From assembly GCF_019977655.1 (NCBI RefSeq), contig NZ_AP024849.1, positions 505,001 through 569,000 on the forward strand: a stretch of 64,000 nucleotides of DNA, in the 5' to 3' direction. Positions 35,669 through 44,904 of this stretch are shown here, piece by piece. A program made the position numbers and the translations under genes. How positions within the stretch are numbered: the first letter of the stretch is position 1; each line of letters opens with the position of its first letter. This DNA comes from Clostridium gelidum (GTDB lineage Bacteria; Bacillota; Clostridia; Clostridiales; Clostridiaceae). The notes under the pieces were generated by a model that saw nothing but the letters and a program-made list of their open reading frames with translations, was not told where the DNA came from and ran no database searches.

Positions 35669-37303
35669 ATGAGATTAATAGTTATAGGAGCAGTTGCAGC
35701 AGGAACATCAGCAGCAGCAAAAGCAAGAAGAAATGATGATAATGCAGAAATTGTAATTTATGAAAAAGACAGAGATATATCTTACTCAGGCTGTGGATTA
35801 CCTTATTATATAGGCAAAGAAATAGAGGACATCGGTGAATTAACTCCTAGAGATTCTGCATTTTTTAAGAAAAAATATAATATTGATGTATTCACAGGAT
35901 ATGAAGTATTAAACATAAATCCAGACTTAAAAGAAGTTGAAGTAAAAAATATCAATACCAATGAAGTTTTTAAGGATAAATATGACAAATTGATTATAGC
36001 AACTGGAGCTTCACCATTTATCCCAGGAATAGAAGGTATAGATAATAGTAATGTATTCTTTTTAAGAAATGTTCAAAGTGCAAGAAACATAAGAAATTTC
36101 ATAGATAATAAAAAACCTAAACATGCAGTAATTGCTGGTACAGGGTTTATTGGATTTGAAATGTTAGAAAATTTAATGAGTGATGGAGTAAATGTAACTA
36201 TAATTGAAATGCAAAATAAAATAACTCCAAATCTAGATGAAGATATGGCCAAGTTTTTAGAAAATGCACTTATTAAAAAGAAAATAAACATACTTAAAAA
36301 TTCAACTATTACAAAGATAGGTGATAAAAGTGTTACTTTAAATGATAATACTGTACTTAAAAGTGATATGGTGATTATGGCAACAGGAGTTAGACCAAAT
36401 ACTGAAATAGCTAGAGAAGTAGGAATAGAAATTGGTGTAACTAAAGCAATTAAAGTCAATAACAGGATGGAAACAAATATACCAGATATTTATGCTTGTG
36501 GAGATTGCATAGAAACTTTTTCTACTATAACAGGAAAGCCAGTATATAGACCACTAGGTTCTACTGCTAATAAAACTGGAAGAATTGCTGGAGATAATAT
36601 AACAGGTGGAAATATTGAGTATAGAGGAAATTTAAGTACAGGAATATTCAAGTTATTTGATATGACTATTGCAAGCACCGGACTATCTGAAAAAGAAGCA
36701 ATAGAAGAAGGCTATGATATTCAAATATGTCACAATATAAAGCCAGATAAGCCATCATATTTTCATGGTAAAGAAATGGTTATAAAAGCTATTGCAGATA
36801 AAAATACAGAAAAGATATTAGGGGTTCAAATAATAGGTTATGAAGGAGTAGATAAAAGAATAGATGTATTTGCTACTTTAATAACTTATGGAGCAAAAGT
36901 AGATGAATTATTTCATTTAGATCTTGCATATGCACCACCATTTTCAACTACTAAAGATCCAGTTCATTATACAGGCATGATATTAGATAATGCATTAAAT
37001 AATAATAGACCTATTATAACATCAAATGAACTTAAGGATATTGTAAAAAGCGGTGAAAAAGTTCAAATAGTAGATGCAAGAGTGAGTAAACAATATGATG
37101 AAGCTCATGTAGATAATTCAGTAAATATACCTCATAAAAATCTAAGAAATCAAATGGAAAATTTAGATAAGGATGCAGTAATAGTAACTTATTGTAATAA
37201 AGGGGTTACAGGTAATGCGGCTCAAAATATATTTATAAATCATGGATATAAAAAGGTTTATAATCTTTCAGGGGGACACAAGTTCTATAAAGGAAGTAAA
37301 TAA
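35669..37303 (+). CDS. CoA-disulfide reductase with C-terminal rhodanese domain
   Basis: 544 aa from ATG 35669, with AAGGAGG at 35654-35660. The N-terminal 440 residues are an FAD/NAD(P)H disulfide reductase of the CoA-disulfide reductase/Npsr group: AVAAGTSAAAKARR at the FAD site and the single redox Cys in SYSGCGLPYYIG. The last 90 residues are a rhodanese domain with active Cys in VTYCNKGVTG. Such CDR-RHD fusions reduce CoA persulfides, polysulfide or CoA disulfide. It lies between the arsR fragment and the ACR3 gene and is probably co-transcribed with them. It is a paralogue of 60154-61854. Confidence 0.93.
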   Translation: MRLIVIGAVAAGTSAAAKARRNDDNAEIVIYEKDRDISYSGCGLPYYIGKEIEDIGELTPRDSAFFKKKYNIDVFTGYEVLNINPDLKEVEVKNINTNEVFKDKYDKLIIATGASPFIPGIEGIDNSNVFFLRNVQSARNIRNFIDNKKPKHAVIAGTGFIGFEMLENLMSDGVNVTIIEMQNKITPNLDEDMAKFLENALIKKKINILKNSTITKIGDKSVTLNDNTVLKSDMVIMATGVRPNTEIAREVGIEIGVTKAIKVNNRMETNIPDIYACGDCIETFSTITGKPVYRPLGSTANKTGRIAGDNITGGNIEYRGNLSTGIFKLFDMTIASTGLSEKEAIEEGYDIQICHNIKPDKPSYFHGKEMVIKAIADKNTEKILGVQIIGYEGVDKRIDVFATLITYGAKVDELFHLDLAYAPPFSTTKDPVHYTGMILDNALNNNRPIITSNELKDIVKSGEKVQIVDARVSKQYDEAHVDNSVNIPHKNLRNQMENLDKDAVIVTYCNKGVTGNAAQNIFINHGYKKVYNLSGGHKFYKGSK

Positions 37304-37324
37304 AAATGGAAAGAGGCGATTATA

Positions 37325-38389
37325 TTGAGTAATAAATCATCAAAATTATCATTCTTAGACAGATATTTAACTCTTTGGATATTTGCAGCAATGGCACTAG
37401 GAATATTGCTAGGATGGGGAATGCCATCATTATCGGTGGGATTAGCAAAACTATCTGTTGGAACAACATCAATTCCAATAGCAATTGGCCTTATAATAAT
37501 GATGTATCCACCACTAGCTAAAGTGAATTATAAGGAGCTTGGAAAGGTATTTAAAAATCCTAAAATTCTAGGATTATCATTAGTACAAAACTGGATTATT
37601 GGACCAGCTCTAATGTTTATATTAGCATTTGTATTTTTAAAATCTGACTCGGAATTAATGACTGGACTTATTCTTATAGGACTTGCTAGATGTATAGCTA
37701 TGGTAATTCTTTGGAACAGTTTAGCAGATGGAGATAGCGAATACGCAGCAGCACTCGTAGCATTCAATTCTATATTTCAAGTAGTATTTTATTCTGTATT
37801 TGCTTATATTTTTATTACAGTATTGCCACCTGTATTTGGACTTACAGGGTTTGAAGTTCATATTTCCATGGGGGAAGTAGCAACGTCAGTTGCAGTTTAC
37901 TTAGGTATTCCTTTTTTACTTGGAATGCTTACTAGACTTATATTAGAACCTAAAATGGGAACAGAATGGTATACAAAAAAGTTTATTCCTAAAATTAGTC
38001 CATTAGCTTTGATAGCTTTATTATTTACAATTATAGTAATGTTTATGTTCAAGGGAAAATATATCGTAGAACTACCTTTAGATGTTATTAAAGTAGGAAT
38101 ACCACTTGTAATTTATTTTATAGTAATGTTCTCAATATCATTCTATATCAGTTATAAATCAGGCATAGATTATAAAAGAACTACAACACTCGCATTTACA
38201 GCTGCAAGCAATAACTTTGAATTAGCAATTGCTGTTGCAGTAGCAGTATTTGGAATTGAGTCAAAGGTAGCTTTTGCAGCGGTAATAGGACCATTAATTG
38301 AGGTGCCAGTAATGATAGGATTAGTAAATGTAGCATTGTATTGGGGAAAGAAGTATTTTTCATACTCTAAAGGTGAAGATGTCCAATAG
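37325..38389 (+). CDS. ACR3-family arsenite efflux permease
   Basis: 354 aa, ten predicted membrane helices. The MSNKSSKLSFLDRYLTLWIF start, IGLARCIAMVILWNSLADGD (containing the conserved ACR3 Cys in the fourth helix) and FTAASNNFELAIAVAVAVFG match the bacterial ACR3 family, which exports arsenite using the proton gradient. The start is TTG at 37325 with AAGAGGCGA upstream. It follows the CoA-disulfide reductase by 21 bp in one operon. A terminator lies 68 bp beyond the stop. No arsenate reductase is present. Confidence 0.94.
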   Translation: MSNKSSKLSFLDRYLTLWIFAAMALGILLGWGMPSLSVGLAKLSVGTTSIPIAIGLIIMMYPPLAKVNYKELGKVFKNPKILGLSLVQNWIIGPALMFILAFVFLKSDSELMTGLILIGLARCIAMVILWNSLADGDSEYAAALVAFNSIFQVVFYSVFAYIFITVLPPVFGLTGFEVHISMGEVATSVAVYLGIPFLLGMLTRLILEPKMGTEWYTKKFIPKISPLALIALLFTIIVMFMFKGKYIVELPLDVIKVGIPLVIYFIVMFSISFYISYKSGIDYKRTTTLAFTAASNNFELAIAVAVAVFGIESKVAFAAVIGPLIEVPVMIGLVNVALYWGKKYFSYSKGEDVQ

Positions 38390-38456
38390 GATGTAGTTAA
38401 CTTTTTTTCACAAGTAACAGAAAAATAATATTTTAAGTTAAATAAATAATATTTAG

Positions 38457-38496
38457 AAAAGCATCTATCATAAAATTTAAATGATGGATGCTTTTT
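38457..38496. terminator. Terminator of the ars operon
   Basis: AAAAGCATCTATCAT (38457-38471) pairs with ATGATGGATGCTTTT (38481-38495), one G-T pair, followed by T. Confidence 0.85.
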
Positions 38497-38831
38497 ACAA
38501 CTGTATAAATTATGTATGTGTATAATCATGCATGATGTAATAATAGTATATTATCTATGCTACGAAACTGAAAGGGAAAATGATAAGCAATAGATAAAAT
38601 TACTATTTATATTGAATAATTATCCGTATAAATGTATAATTATAAAAAGAAATTATTAGGGGAAATTAAGAGTTTGAGTTTTAGGCAATTTTAAAAAATA
38701 TCTGACCACAGTATTTAACTAGTTTATTCCAATGATTGAATTTGCAAAACTTCTTACTAATAATATTCTTAATATTCTTTATAAAGTATTACATAAAGAG
38801 TTATGTTAATACAAGAGATTGGGGGATTCAA
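38497..38831. other. Gene-free leader of the DMT transporter gene
   Basis: About 335 bp of AT-rich DNA. No gene, hairpin or known riboswitch was recognised. An in-frame extension of the transporter gene to 38736 exists but lacks a ribosome site. Confidence 0.55.
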
Positions 38832-39764
38832 ATGAATAACAGAATAATAAAAGCTAATATGCTATTATTGCTTACAGCAGCTATATGGGGATTTGCATTC
38901 GTTGCACAAAGAGTGGGATCTCAATACGTAGGGGGATTCACATTTAATGGGATAAGATTTGCTCTTGGAAGTATTTCTCTCATACCATTAATTATTTATT
39001 TAGATAAAAGAAAGAAGAATGGGAATAAGAGTAATAATGAAGTAAGTACTAAAAAAACAATTGTATCTGGAATATTGGCTGGAACAATTTTGTACACAGG
39101 TTCAACTCTTCAGCAAGTTGGCCTTACTTATACAACTGCTGGCAAAGCAAGTTTTATTACTTCACTTTATATGGTGATTGTACCGATCATTGGAATAATT
39201 TTAGGGCATAAAATTGGAAAAAAATCATGGATTGGAGTGGGATTTGCAGTTATTGGACTTTATCTCTTAAGTATAAATGAAAATTTTAGTATAGGTTATG
39301 GTGATATGCTTGAGCTAATATGCTCTATATTCTTTGCCTTACATATTTTAGCAATAGGCTATTTTTGTAATAAGGTAGATCCTTTGAAACTATCATGCAT
39401 TCAATTTGCAACAAGTTCAGGTTTAAGCCTTATATCAGCCGTTATATTTGAAAATATTACTATTAGCGGTATATCAAATGCGTTAATTCCAATACTTTAT
39501 GGTGGTTTTTTATCAACTGGTGTAGCATATACCTTACAAGTGGTAGCACAAAAGAATGCTAAACCATCTCATGCCGCTATTATCATGAGTATGGAATCAG
39601 TCTTCGGCGCTATAGGTGGTGCACTTCTACTTGGTGAAATTATGAGTACCAAGGCATATATAGGTTGTATTCTTATATTTGCAGGAATATTGATACCACA
39701 GATTAAACTTTATCCAAAGCTATCAATAAAGGCAAATAATAAAGATGGAACAACGATATGCTAA
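38832..39764 (+). CDS. EamA/DMT-superfamily transporter
   Basis: 310 aa from ATG 38832, following GGGGGATT; this removes 32 residues of an unlikely upstream extension. Ten membrane helices in two EamA repeats: LLLLTAAIWGFAFVAQRVGSQ starts the first, and MSMESVFGAIGGALLLGE with a final helix ends the second. Members export amino acids or other metabolites. Substrate unknown; no linked genes. Confidence 0.9.
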   Translation: MNNRIIKANMLLLLTAAIWGFAFVAQRVGSQYVGGFTFNGIRFALGSISLIPLIIYLDKRKKNGNKSNNEVSTKKTIVSGILAGTILYTGSTLQQVGLTYTTAGKASFITSLYMVIVPIIGIILGHKIGKKSWIGVGFAVIGLYLLSINENFSIGYGDMLELICSIFFALHILAIGYFCNKVDPLKLSCIQFATSSGLSLISAVIFENITISGISNALIPILYGGFLSTGVAYTLQVVAQKNAKPSHAAIIMSMESVFGAIGGALLLGEIMSTKAYIGCILIFAGILIPQIKLYPKLSIKANNKDGTTIC

Positions 39765-39966
39765 AATTTTGAATACCTTAAATTTAAGAAACAATATTTC
39801 TATTTTAGGAAAAAACAAATTAATGAAAAGTGGAACGATAAGTTTCATTGAAAGAAAGTATTTAAGGAATAACAATAATTCTTTTAATCCTTCATAATTC
39901 CCCCACATTTCATCTATATAATTAGTATATAGAAGAGAATTAGTCTAATGAAAAGGAGGAATTAAT

Positions 39967-40203
39967 ATGTTTTGTAGAGGTTTTGGACCAGCAAGTTCTA
40001 TAGGATATGAAGGGATGTTTTTAGCTATGGGATTTAGAATGTTAATATTCATTGTATTAATAGTACTAGCAGTTAAATTATTTAAAAATTATACTTATAA
40101 ATCTAATGGCGCAATGAAAATACTTGATGAAAAGTTTGCTAGCGGAGAAATTAGTAAAGAAGAATATTTAAGTAGAAAAACAATACTTTCACAAAAAAAA
40201 TAA
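39967..40203 (+). CDS. Small membrane protein with SHOCT motif
   Basis: 78 aa. One membrane segment (about 20-40, MLIFIVLIVLAVKLF) and a C-terminal SHOCT motif (KILDEKFASGEISKEEYLSRKTIL), a short helical module commonly found at the ends of membrane proteins. AAAGGAGG precedes the ATG. It lies 136 bp before a response regulator/kinase pair, and the second such pair in this window also has a SHOCT gene, which suggests functional linkage. Confidence 0.85.
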   Translation: MFCRGFGPASSIGYEGMFLAMGFRMLIFIVLIVLAVKLFKNYTYKSNGAMKILDEKFASGEISKEEYLSRKTILSQKK

Positions 40204-40339
40204 GAGTAATTTTAAATAATAATATTTAGTACCATTAAGATTAGAGTAAGATAATTTACATATTGTAAACCTTGCTCTAGTCTTTTTTATAAGTATAAAC
40301 TATAATATAATCACTAAATCAACGTTGGAGGTGGTACAT

Positions 40340-41056
40340 ATGAATAATGAATTTAAAATATTAGTTGTGGATGATGAACAGAATATATTAGATGTAGTCA
40401 GAGCATATCTTGAAAAAGAAGGTTTTGAAGTAATTACAGCTATGGATGGTGAAGCAGCATTAGATATATATAATAAAGAAACTATTCATCTTATAGTTTT
40501 GGATTTAATGCTTCCTAAAGTAACTGGTGAAGAAGTATGTAGTAGAATTAGATCTAACTCCAGTGTACCTATTATTATGCTTACTGCTAAAGCAGATGAA
40601 GATGAAAAAATAGAAGGAATATCTATAGGAGCTGACGATTATCTAACTAAGCCATTTAGTGTTCGTGAACTTGTAGTAAGGGTTAGGGCTTTACTTAGAA
40701 GATCTTATAAAGATCGTATCCCAATGGCTGATATCTTAATATTTAATAATGGGGATTTAGAAGTTGATATAAAGAAGATGGTTGTTAAAAAGAAAGGTGA
40801 AGTTGTAAGTTTAACAACAAATGAATTTAAGATTTTAACAATTTTACTTACAAATCCAGAACAAGTATTTTCTAGAGAAAAATTAGTAGAAAAGGCATTT
40901 GGGATAGATTATGAAGGTTTTGATAGAACCGTGGACACTTATATAAAAAACATTCGTCAAAAAATAGAAAATAATCATAAAGAACCAATGTATATAACAA
41001 CTGTATATGGAAGTGGTTATAAATTTAATCCAAATTCATCTGAGGTGAAAAAATGA
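40340..41056 (+). CDS. OmpR-family response regulator
   Basis: 238 aa from ATG 40340; GGAGGTGG at 40327-40334 makes the in-frame TTG at 40325 unlikely. The receiver domain has the acidic pair VVDDEQ, the phosphorylated Asp in IVLDLMLP, the T in MLTAKA and the Lys in LTKPFS. The C-terminal winged helix (SLTTNEFKILTILL to TTVYGSGYKF) binds DNA. The stop overlaps the start of the kinase gene by 4 bp. The target genes are unknown. Confidence 0.95.
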   Translation: MNNEFKILVVDDEQNILDVVRAYLEKEGFEVITAMDGEAALDIYNKETIHLIVLDLMLPKVTGEEVCSRIRSNSSVPIIMLTAKADEDEKIEGISIGADDYLTKPFSVRELVVRVRALLRRSYKDRIPMADILIFNNGDLEVDIKKMVVKKKGEVVSLTTNEFKILTILLTNPEQVFSREKLVEKAFGIDYEGFDRTVDTYIKNIRQKIENNHKEPMYITTVYGSGYKFNPNSSEVKK

Positions 41057-42453
41057 AGATATCGTTAATGAAAAAATTAGCATTAGGCTTTATTATTGCA
41101 GTTTTAGGATCAATTATTTTAGCAAGTGTCATATCAAATTATACAGTTGGGAATAAATTTAAAGAGTATTTAGTTGACGAACACAAAACAAAAATAGATA
41201 ATGCAGTAAAAATTATTGATGATTTATATAGCGGACAAAAAGAAGTTTCATTAATAAATAGTGATGAAATCCAAAGGTATGCACAGCTACAAGAATTATA
41301 TATTGAAATTAAAGATATGGATAGTAATACTATATATTCCTCTGGTAAAGCTCATTTGCAGAATAGAAACATGATGGGAAATATGATGGGGTCTATGATG
41401 CATAATTTTTCTGGAATTAATATGGGGGAGTATACTGAAAATAAATATCCATTGATCACTGATAATAAAGAGAGCGGGACTATAATAATTGGTTATTTTG
41501 GAACTTCATATTTATCTTCTGCATCAATATCATTTATAAGTACTTTAAATCATTCCTTTATGGTATCAGCTGTAATAGCTTTAATATTTGGATTTATAAT
41601 CAGTATAATTCTTTCAAAACAAATTTCTAAACCCTTAGCTAAAATAACTGAAACTGCAAATAAAATGAGATATGGTGATTTAAATGTAAGAGCAACGGTT
41701 AATACAAATACTAAAGAAATAGATGAACTTTCAAATTCAATAAATTATTTAGCAGAAACCTTAAACAGCCAAGAAATGCTTAGAAAAAGATTAACTTCAG
41801 ATATGGCTCATGAATTAAGAACCCCTTTAACAACATTAAAAACACATGTAGAAGCATTTATAGATGGAATTTGGGAACCTACTACTGAGAGATTTGAAAC
41901 ATTTAATGAAGAGATTGAAAGACTAACAAAAATGGTAGACAATCTTCGTGATTTAGCAAAATTAGAGCAGTCAAATATTAGTCTGAATAAAAGCAAGATT
42001 AATATTTCAATTGAACTAGAAAAAATCATAGATACTTTTAAACCTCTTTATATTAAAGAAAATTATGAGTTAATAAGCACTATAACCCCCGAGATAACTG
42101 CAATAATGGATAAAGATAAATTTAAACAAATTATAAATAATCTACTTTCGAATTCTTATAAATATTTAAATCCTAATGGCAAGGTTGAAGTAATACTTAG
42201 GGAGAAAAATCAAAATATTATAATAAAAGTTAGTGATAATGGTATAGGAATACCTGAAAAGGATATGACTTACATATTTGAACGTTTTTATAGAAGTGAT
42301 TTATCCCGTAATAAAAATACAGGTGGTTCTGGTATAGGACTTACTATCACAAAAGCTTTTGTTGAAGCTCATGGTGGAAAAATATATTTAGAAAGTAAAA
42401 TTAATGATGGAACAACGGTTACTGTGGAGTTTCCAAATGTATTATCATTTTAA
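41053..42453 (+). CDS. Sensor histidine kinase with Met-rich extracytoplasmic domain
   Basis: 466 aa. Two membrane helices (about 8-29 and 168-188) enclose an extracytoplasmic domain of about 135 residues. This domain contains MMGNMMGSMMH (107-117) plus M124, with His101 and His117 nearby, a pattern of soft-metal (Cu(I)/Ag(I)) binding sites. HAMP (about 187-240), HisKA with His253 in DMAHELRTP and a HATPase domain with NNLLSNSYKY, DNGIGIPEKD and GGSGIGL follow. It overlaps the response regulator by 4 bp. Copper or thiol-metal sensing is an inference from the Met cluster. Confidence 0.92.
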   Translation: MKISLMKKLALGFIIAVLGSIILASVISNYTVGNKFKEYLVDEHKTKIDNAVKIIDDLYSGQKEVSLINSDEIQRYAQLQELYIEIKDMDSNTIYSSGKAHLQNRNMMGNMMGSMMHNFSGINMGEYTENKYPLITDNKESGTIIIGYFGTSYLSSASISFISTLNHSFMVSAVIALIFGFIISIILSKQISKPLAKITETANKMRYGDLNVRATVNTNTKEIDELSNSINYLAETLNSQEMLRKRLTSDMAHELRTPLTTLKTHVEAFIDGIWEPTTERFETFNEEIERLTKMVDNLRDLAKLEQSNISLNKSKINISIELEKIIDTFKPLYIKENYELISTITPEITAIMDKDKFKQIINNLLSNSYKYLNPNGKVEVILREKNQNIIIKVSDNGIGIPEKDMTYIFERFYRSDLSRNKNTGGSGIGLTITKAFVEAHGGKIYLESKINDGTTVTVEFPNVLSF

Positions 42454-42481
42454 AGATAATTGTTTATATTGTAATACTGAA

Positions 42482-43054
42482 TTATTTTTCTGCTATTAAG
42501 CCATAGAAATTCTCGCCAATATCTATAGTTGATATATTTGAAAATCCAACTTTATCTAATACTTTTATCAAATCCATTTTATCTAATCTGTGATCAATGG
42601 GAGGTCCGAATTCACTATTAATTTTATGCCATTCAACAATAGCAATTTTTCCTTTTGGAGAGATAATTCTTTTTATCTCGTTTAAAAAGTTTTCTTTTTT
42701 GTCAGCTTCATGTAATACAGTACTTATAAAAGCAAAAGTTACTTTATCATCTTCTAATTTCAAATCATTTTCTTCTGTTAAAATAATTTCTACATTTGAG
42801 ATATTATTGCCCTTTATTTTTATTTTAACGTCTTGAAGCAGTTCTGGTAATATATCCATTGCAAATATTTTGCCATTATCACCTACAATTTTAGATGCTG
42901 GAATAGTAAAATATCCAATTCCGCAGCCTATATCAGCCATTACATCTCCTTCATGTAATCCAAGATTAATAAGAGTTTCATCTGGTGGTAACAGCTCTCT
43001 TCTTTTTTCATTATCAAGTTTATGTTTATTCTTTGCATCAAATTTATATGTCAT
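42482..43054 (-). CDS. Class I SAM-dependent methyltransferase
   Basis: 190 aa. SAM-binding motif DIGCGIGYFTIPASKIVGDN with the acidic FAMDILPELL, then a helix-strand Rossmann fold (IISPKGKIAIVEWHK). This is the UbiE/COQ5-like Methyltransf_11/25 type. AGGAGGTG precedes the minus-strand start. It is convergent with the kinase gene and divergent from the DUF2892 gene. Substrate unknown. Confidence 0.87.
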   Translation of the reverse strand: MTYKFDAKNKHKLDNEKRRELLPPDETLINLGLHEGDVMADIGCGIGYFTIPASKIVGDNGKIFAMDILPELLQDVKIKIKGNNISNVEIILTEENDLKLEDDKVTFAFISTVLHEADKKENFLNEIKRIISPKGKIAIVEWHKINSEFGPPIDHRLDKMDLIKVLDKVGFSNISTIDIGENFYGLIAEK

Positions 43055-43122
43055 TTTTTAAAAGTACACCTCCTGATATTTTGTTTTTAATTGTATCATA
43101 ATTCATAAAAGATAACTAATAA

Positions 43123-43135
43123 GTGACTTTGTTAC
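43123..43135. promoter_or_regulatory. Crp/Fnr-type operator upstream of the DUF2892 gene
   Basis: GTGACTTTGTTAC, one mismatch between arms and matching the palindrome upstream of the Crp/Fnr gene at 58983. The TAAATT at 43158-43163 is 29 bp from the centre but a weak -10; TATACT at 43148-43153 is an alternative. Confidence 0.6.
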
Positions 43136-43205
43136 AGAACATTTACTTATACTTTGATAAATTAAAATTATAAATAAAATCATTTTATACGAAGGAGTGT
43201 TTGTA

Positions 43206-43400
43206 ATGAAAAATGTTGGAAGTATAGATAAAATTATCAGATTTATTGTAGGTTTAGCATTATTAAGTCTTTTCTTTTTTATGAAAGGAAATTTAAAGTA
43301 TTTAGGATTAATAGGTTTAGTTCCTATTTTAACAGCCACAATTAGCATTTGTCCTTTATATTCAATAGTTGGTATAAAAACATGCAAAACAAGAAAGTAA
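43206..43400 (+). CDS. DUF2892-family membrane protein (YgaP-like)
   Basis: 64 aa from ATG 43206, with GAAGGAG just before it. Two membrane segments (about 9-27 and 32-50) and the family's CPLYSIVGIKTC end with two cysteines. DUF2892 occurs alone or fused to rhodanese domains (YgaP) in sulfur metabolism. The next gene overlaps by 19 bp. It carries a Crp/Fnr-type operator upstream. Confidence 0.88.
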   Translation: MKNVGSIDKIIRFIVGLALLSLFFFMKGNLKYLGLIGLVPILTATISICPLYSIVGIKTCKTRK

Positions 43401-43954
43401 TTGCTTTTATTGAGCCACCTAGAAAAATTCCATTGTTTTTGAGAATCGGAATATATATTTCTAAGAAGGTTACCAAAAAAGATTTGCTTGTTCCAAAGCT
43501 ACTTGCCTGGTATCCAAAAGTTGCAATAAGTTCTGCTATTCTTGAAACTATGGTTGCACATGGGAAGGGTGATTTAAATAATCGTATTTTAAAGATTGTA
43601 AGAATTCAAGCTTCATTAAGTGTATCTTGTCCATTTTGTATTGATATGAATTCTTTTGAATATAAAGGTGATGGTATAACTGAGGAAGAATTGAATTATA
43701 TTACAGGAAATCTTAACATTGATGATGCGCTTACATTTACTATTAAAGAAAAATTAGCAATTGAATATACAAAGTTAATATCTCAAACACCAATAAAAAT
43801 ACCAAAAGACTTTATGGGAAAAATGAAGATTAACTTTACTGAACGTGAAATAGTTATTATTGCAAGCACTGCAGCGCAAGTTAACTATTGGGCTCGACTT
43901 ATACAAGCATTAGGTGTACCACCAGCAGGTTTTTCTAACAAATGTGATATATAG
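43382..43954 (+). CDS. AhpD-like carboxymuconolactone decarboxylase-family protein
   Basis: 190 aa from ATG 43382, which lies inside the end of the DUF2892 gene; no strong ribosome site is seen, so translational coupling is likely. The helical domain has the redox pair CPFC (SLSVSCPFCIDMN) typical of AhpD-like peroxidase/disulfide reductases, but the usual His three residues later is Asn. The C-terminal helix reads AAQVNYWARLIQALG. It probably works in thiol or peroxide chemistry. Confidence 0.82.
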   Translation: MQNKKVIAFIEPPRKIPLFLRIGIYISKKVTKKDLLVPKLLAWYPKVAISSAILETMVAHGKGDLNNRILKIVRIQASLSVSCPFCIDMNSFEYKGDGITEEELNYITGNLNIDDALTFTIKEKLAIEYTKLISQTPIKIPKDFMGKMKINFTEREIVIIASTAAQVNYWARLIQALGVPPAGFSNKCDI

Positions 43955-43994
43955 TAATTAATAAGGCTTCATTTTTGAAGCTTTATTTTTTTGA

Positions 43995-44007
43995 ATGACT
44001 TTGTTAG
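43995..44007. promoter_or_regulatory. Weak match to the Crp/Fnr-type operator
   Basis: ATGACTTTGTTAG matches the 43123 site at all but the two end bases. A TATAAT follows at 44032-44037, 31 bp from the centre. It would act on the flavodoxin gene. Only suggestive. Confidence 0.35.
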
Positions 44008-44162
44008 ATAATCTGGTAAATACAATTATGTTATAATATGTATAATAGAGTATATAAATTAATATAGAATAGTAATTATTGATGTATATTAAAATTATTA
44101 AATCTATATGCCTATAGAACAAAATTATAAATATAAAATTGAAATTTATGGAGATGTTAAAA

Positions 44163-44648
44163 GTGAAATTATCAATTATTTATTTTAGTAAAACTGGAAA
44201 GACACATACAATGGCAGAAGAAATTGCAAAGGGTATGAAAACTATAGAAAATATTGAAGTGGGAATATTTGATATTGAAAATATAGATTATGAGTACATA
44301 AAGGAAAGTAAAGCTGTTGTTTTTGGAACTCCGACTTATTATGCTAATACTTGTTGGCAAATTAAAAAATGGTTTGATGAATCATGGGGCTGTAATCTTT
44401 CCGGCAAAATAGGGGGAGTTTTTGCTACAGCAAATTTCGCGCAAGGTGGAGCAGATACTGCTATTTTAACAATTATTAATCATCTTATGGTAAAAGGAAT
44501 GTTAGTTTATTCTGGCGGTTCCGCAATAGGTGAACCATATATTCATTTAGGACCAGTAGCTTTAAAAGAAAACTTTGAAGAAAGTAAGGAACTTTTCTAT
44601 GTATTTGGAAAGAGAATTGCAGAAAAATGTATAGAGATATTTAGTTGA
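44163..44648 (+). CDS. Flavodoxin-family protein (WrbA-like)
   Basis: 161 aa from GTG 44163, chosen for GGAG at 44150-44153; ATGs at 44148 and 44154 in the same frame overlap this site and are less likely. The FMN phosphate loop FSKTGKTHTMAEEIAKG, the second FMN loop GTPTYYANTCWQIKKW and the third, ATANFAQGGADTAI, are present. It probably acts as an NAD(P)H:quinone or flavin reductase. Confidence 0.88.
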   Translation: MKLSIIYFSKTGKTHTMAEEIAKGMKTIENIEVGIFDIENIDYEYIKESKAVVFGTPTYYANTCWQIKKWFDESWGCNLSGKIGGVFATANFAQGGADTAILTIINHLMVKGMLVYSGGSAIGEPYIHLGPVALKENFEESKELFYVFGKRIAEKCIEIFS

Positions 44649-44720
44649 TAGAGTATAGAAAAAATAAAGATTTACATAATATGCAGTTTCAGTTAAGTCA
44701 CAATATTCTTTGTATATTTA

Positions 44721-44763
44721 ACAGGTAGTTTCAATTCAAGATAAAATTGACTACTTGTTTTTA
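44721..44763 (+). terminator. Terminator after the flavodoxin gene
   Basis: CAGGTAGTTTCAATT pairs with AATTGACTACTTG with two mismatches, followed by TTTTTAG. Confidence 0.65.
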
Positions 44764-44854
44764 GCCTGTGCATAGTCATATATCAATAATTTAGTCTATA
44801 GAGCCTTTTTAATATACAAAGCATTTATTACGATATTATTCGATTTAACACAAA

Positions 44855-44883
44855 AAAGAATGAAACACTAGGTCTCATTCTTT
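44855..44883 (-). terminator. Terminator of the DUF2680 gene
   Basis: AAAGAATGA (44855-44863) pairs with TCATTCTTT (44875-44883); on the minus strand a T-run follows. It lies 22 bp after the stop codon of the minus-strand gene. Confidence 0.82.
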
Positions 44884-44904
44884 AATATTATTATTCTAAA
44901 GTAT

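Noticed and set aside
44690..44702. Further Crp/Fnr-type site (AGTTAAGTCAC)
   Set aside because: Only one half matches and it lies after, not before, the plus-strand gene.
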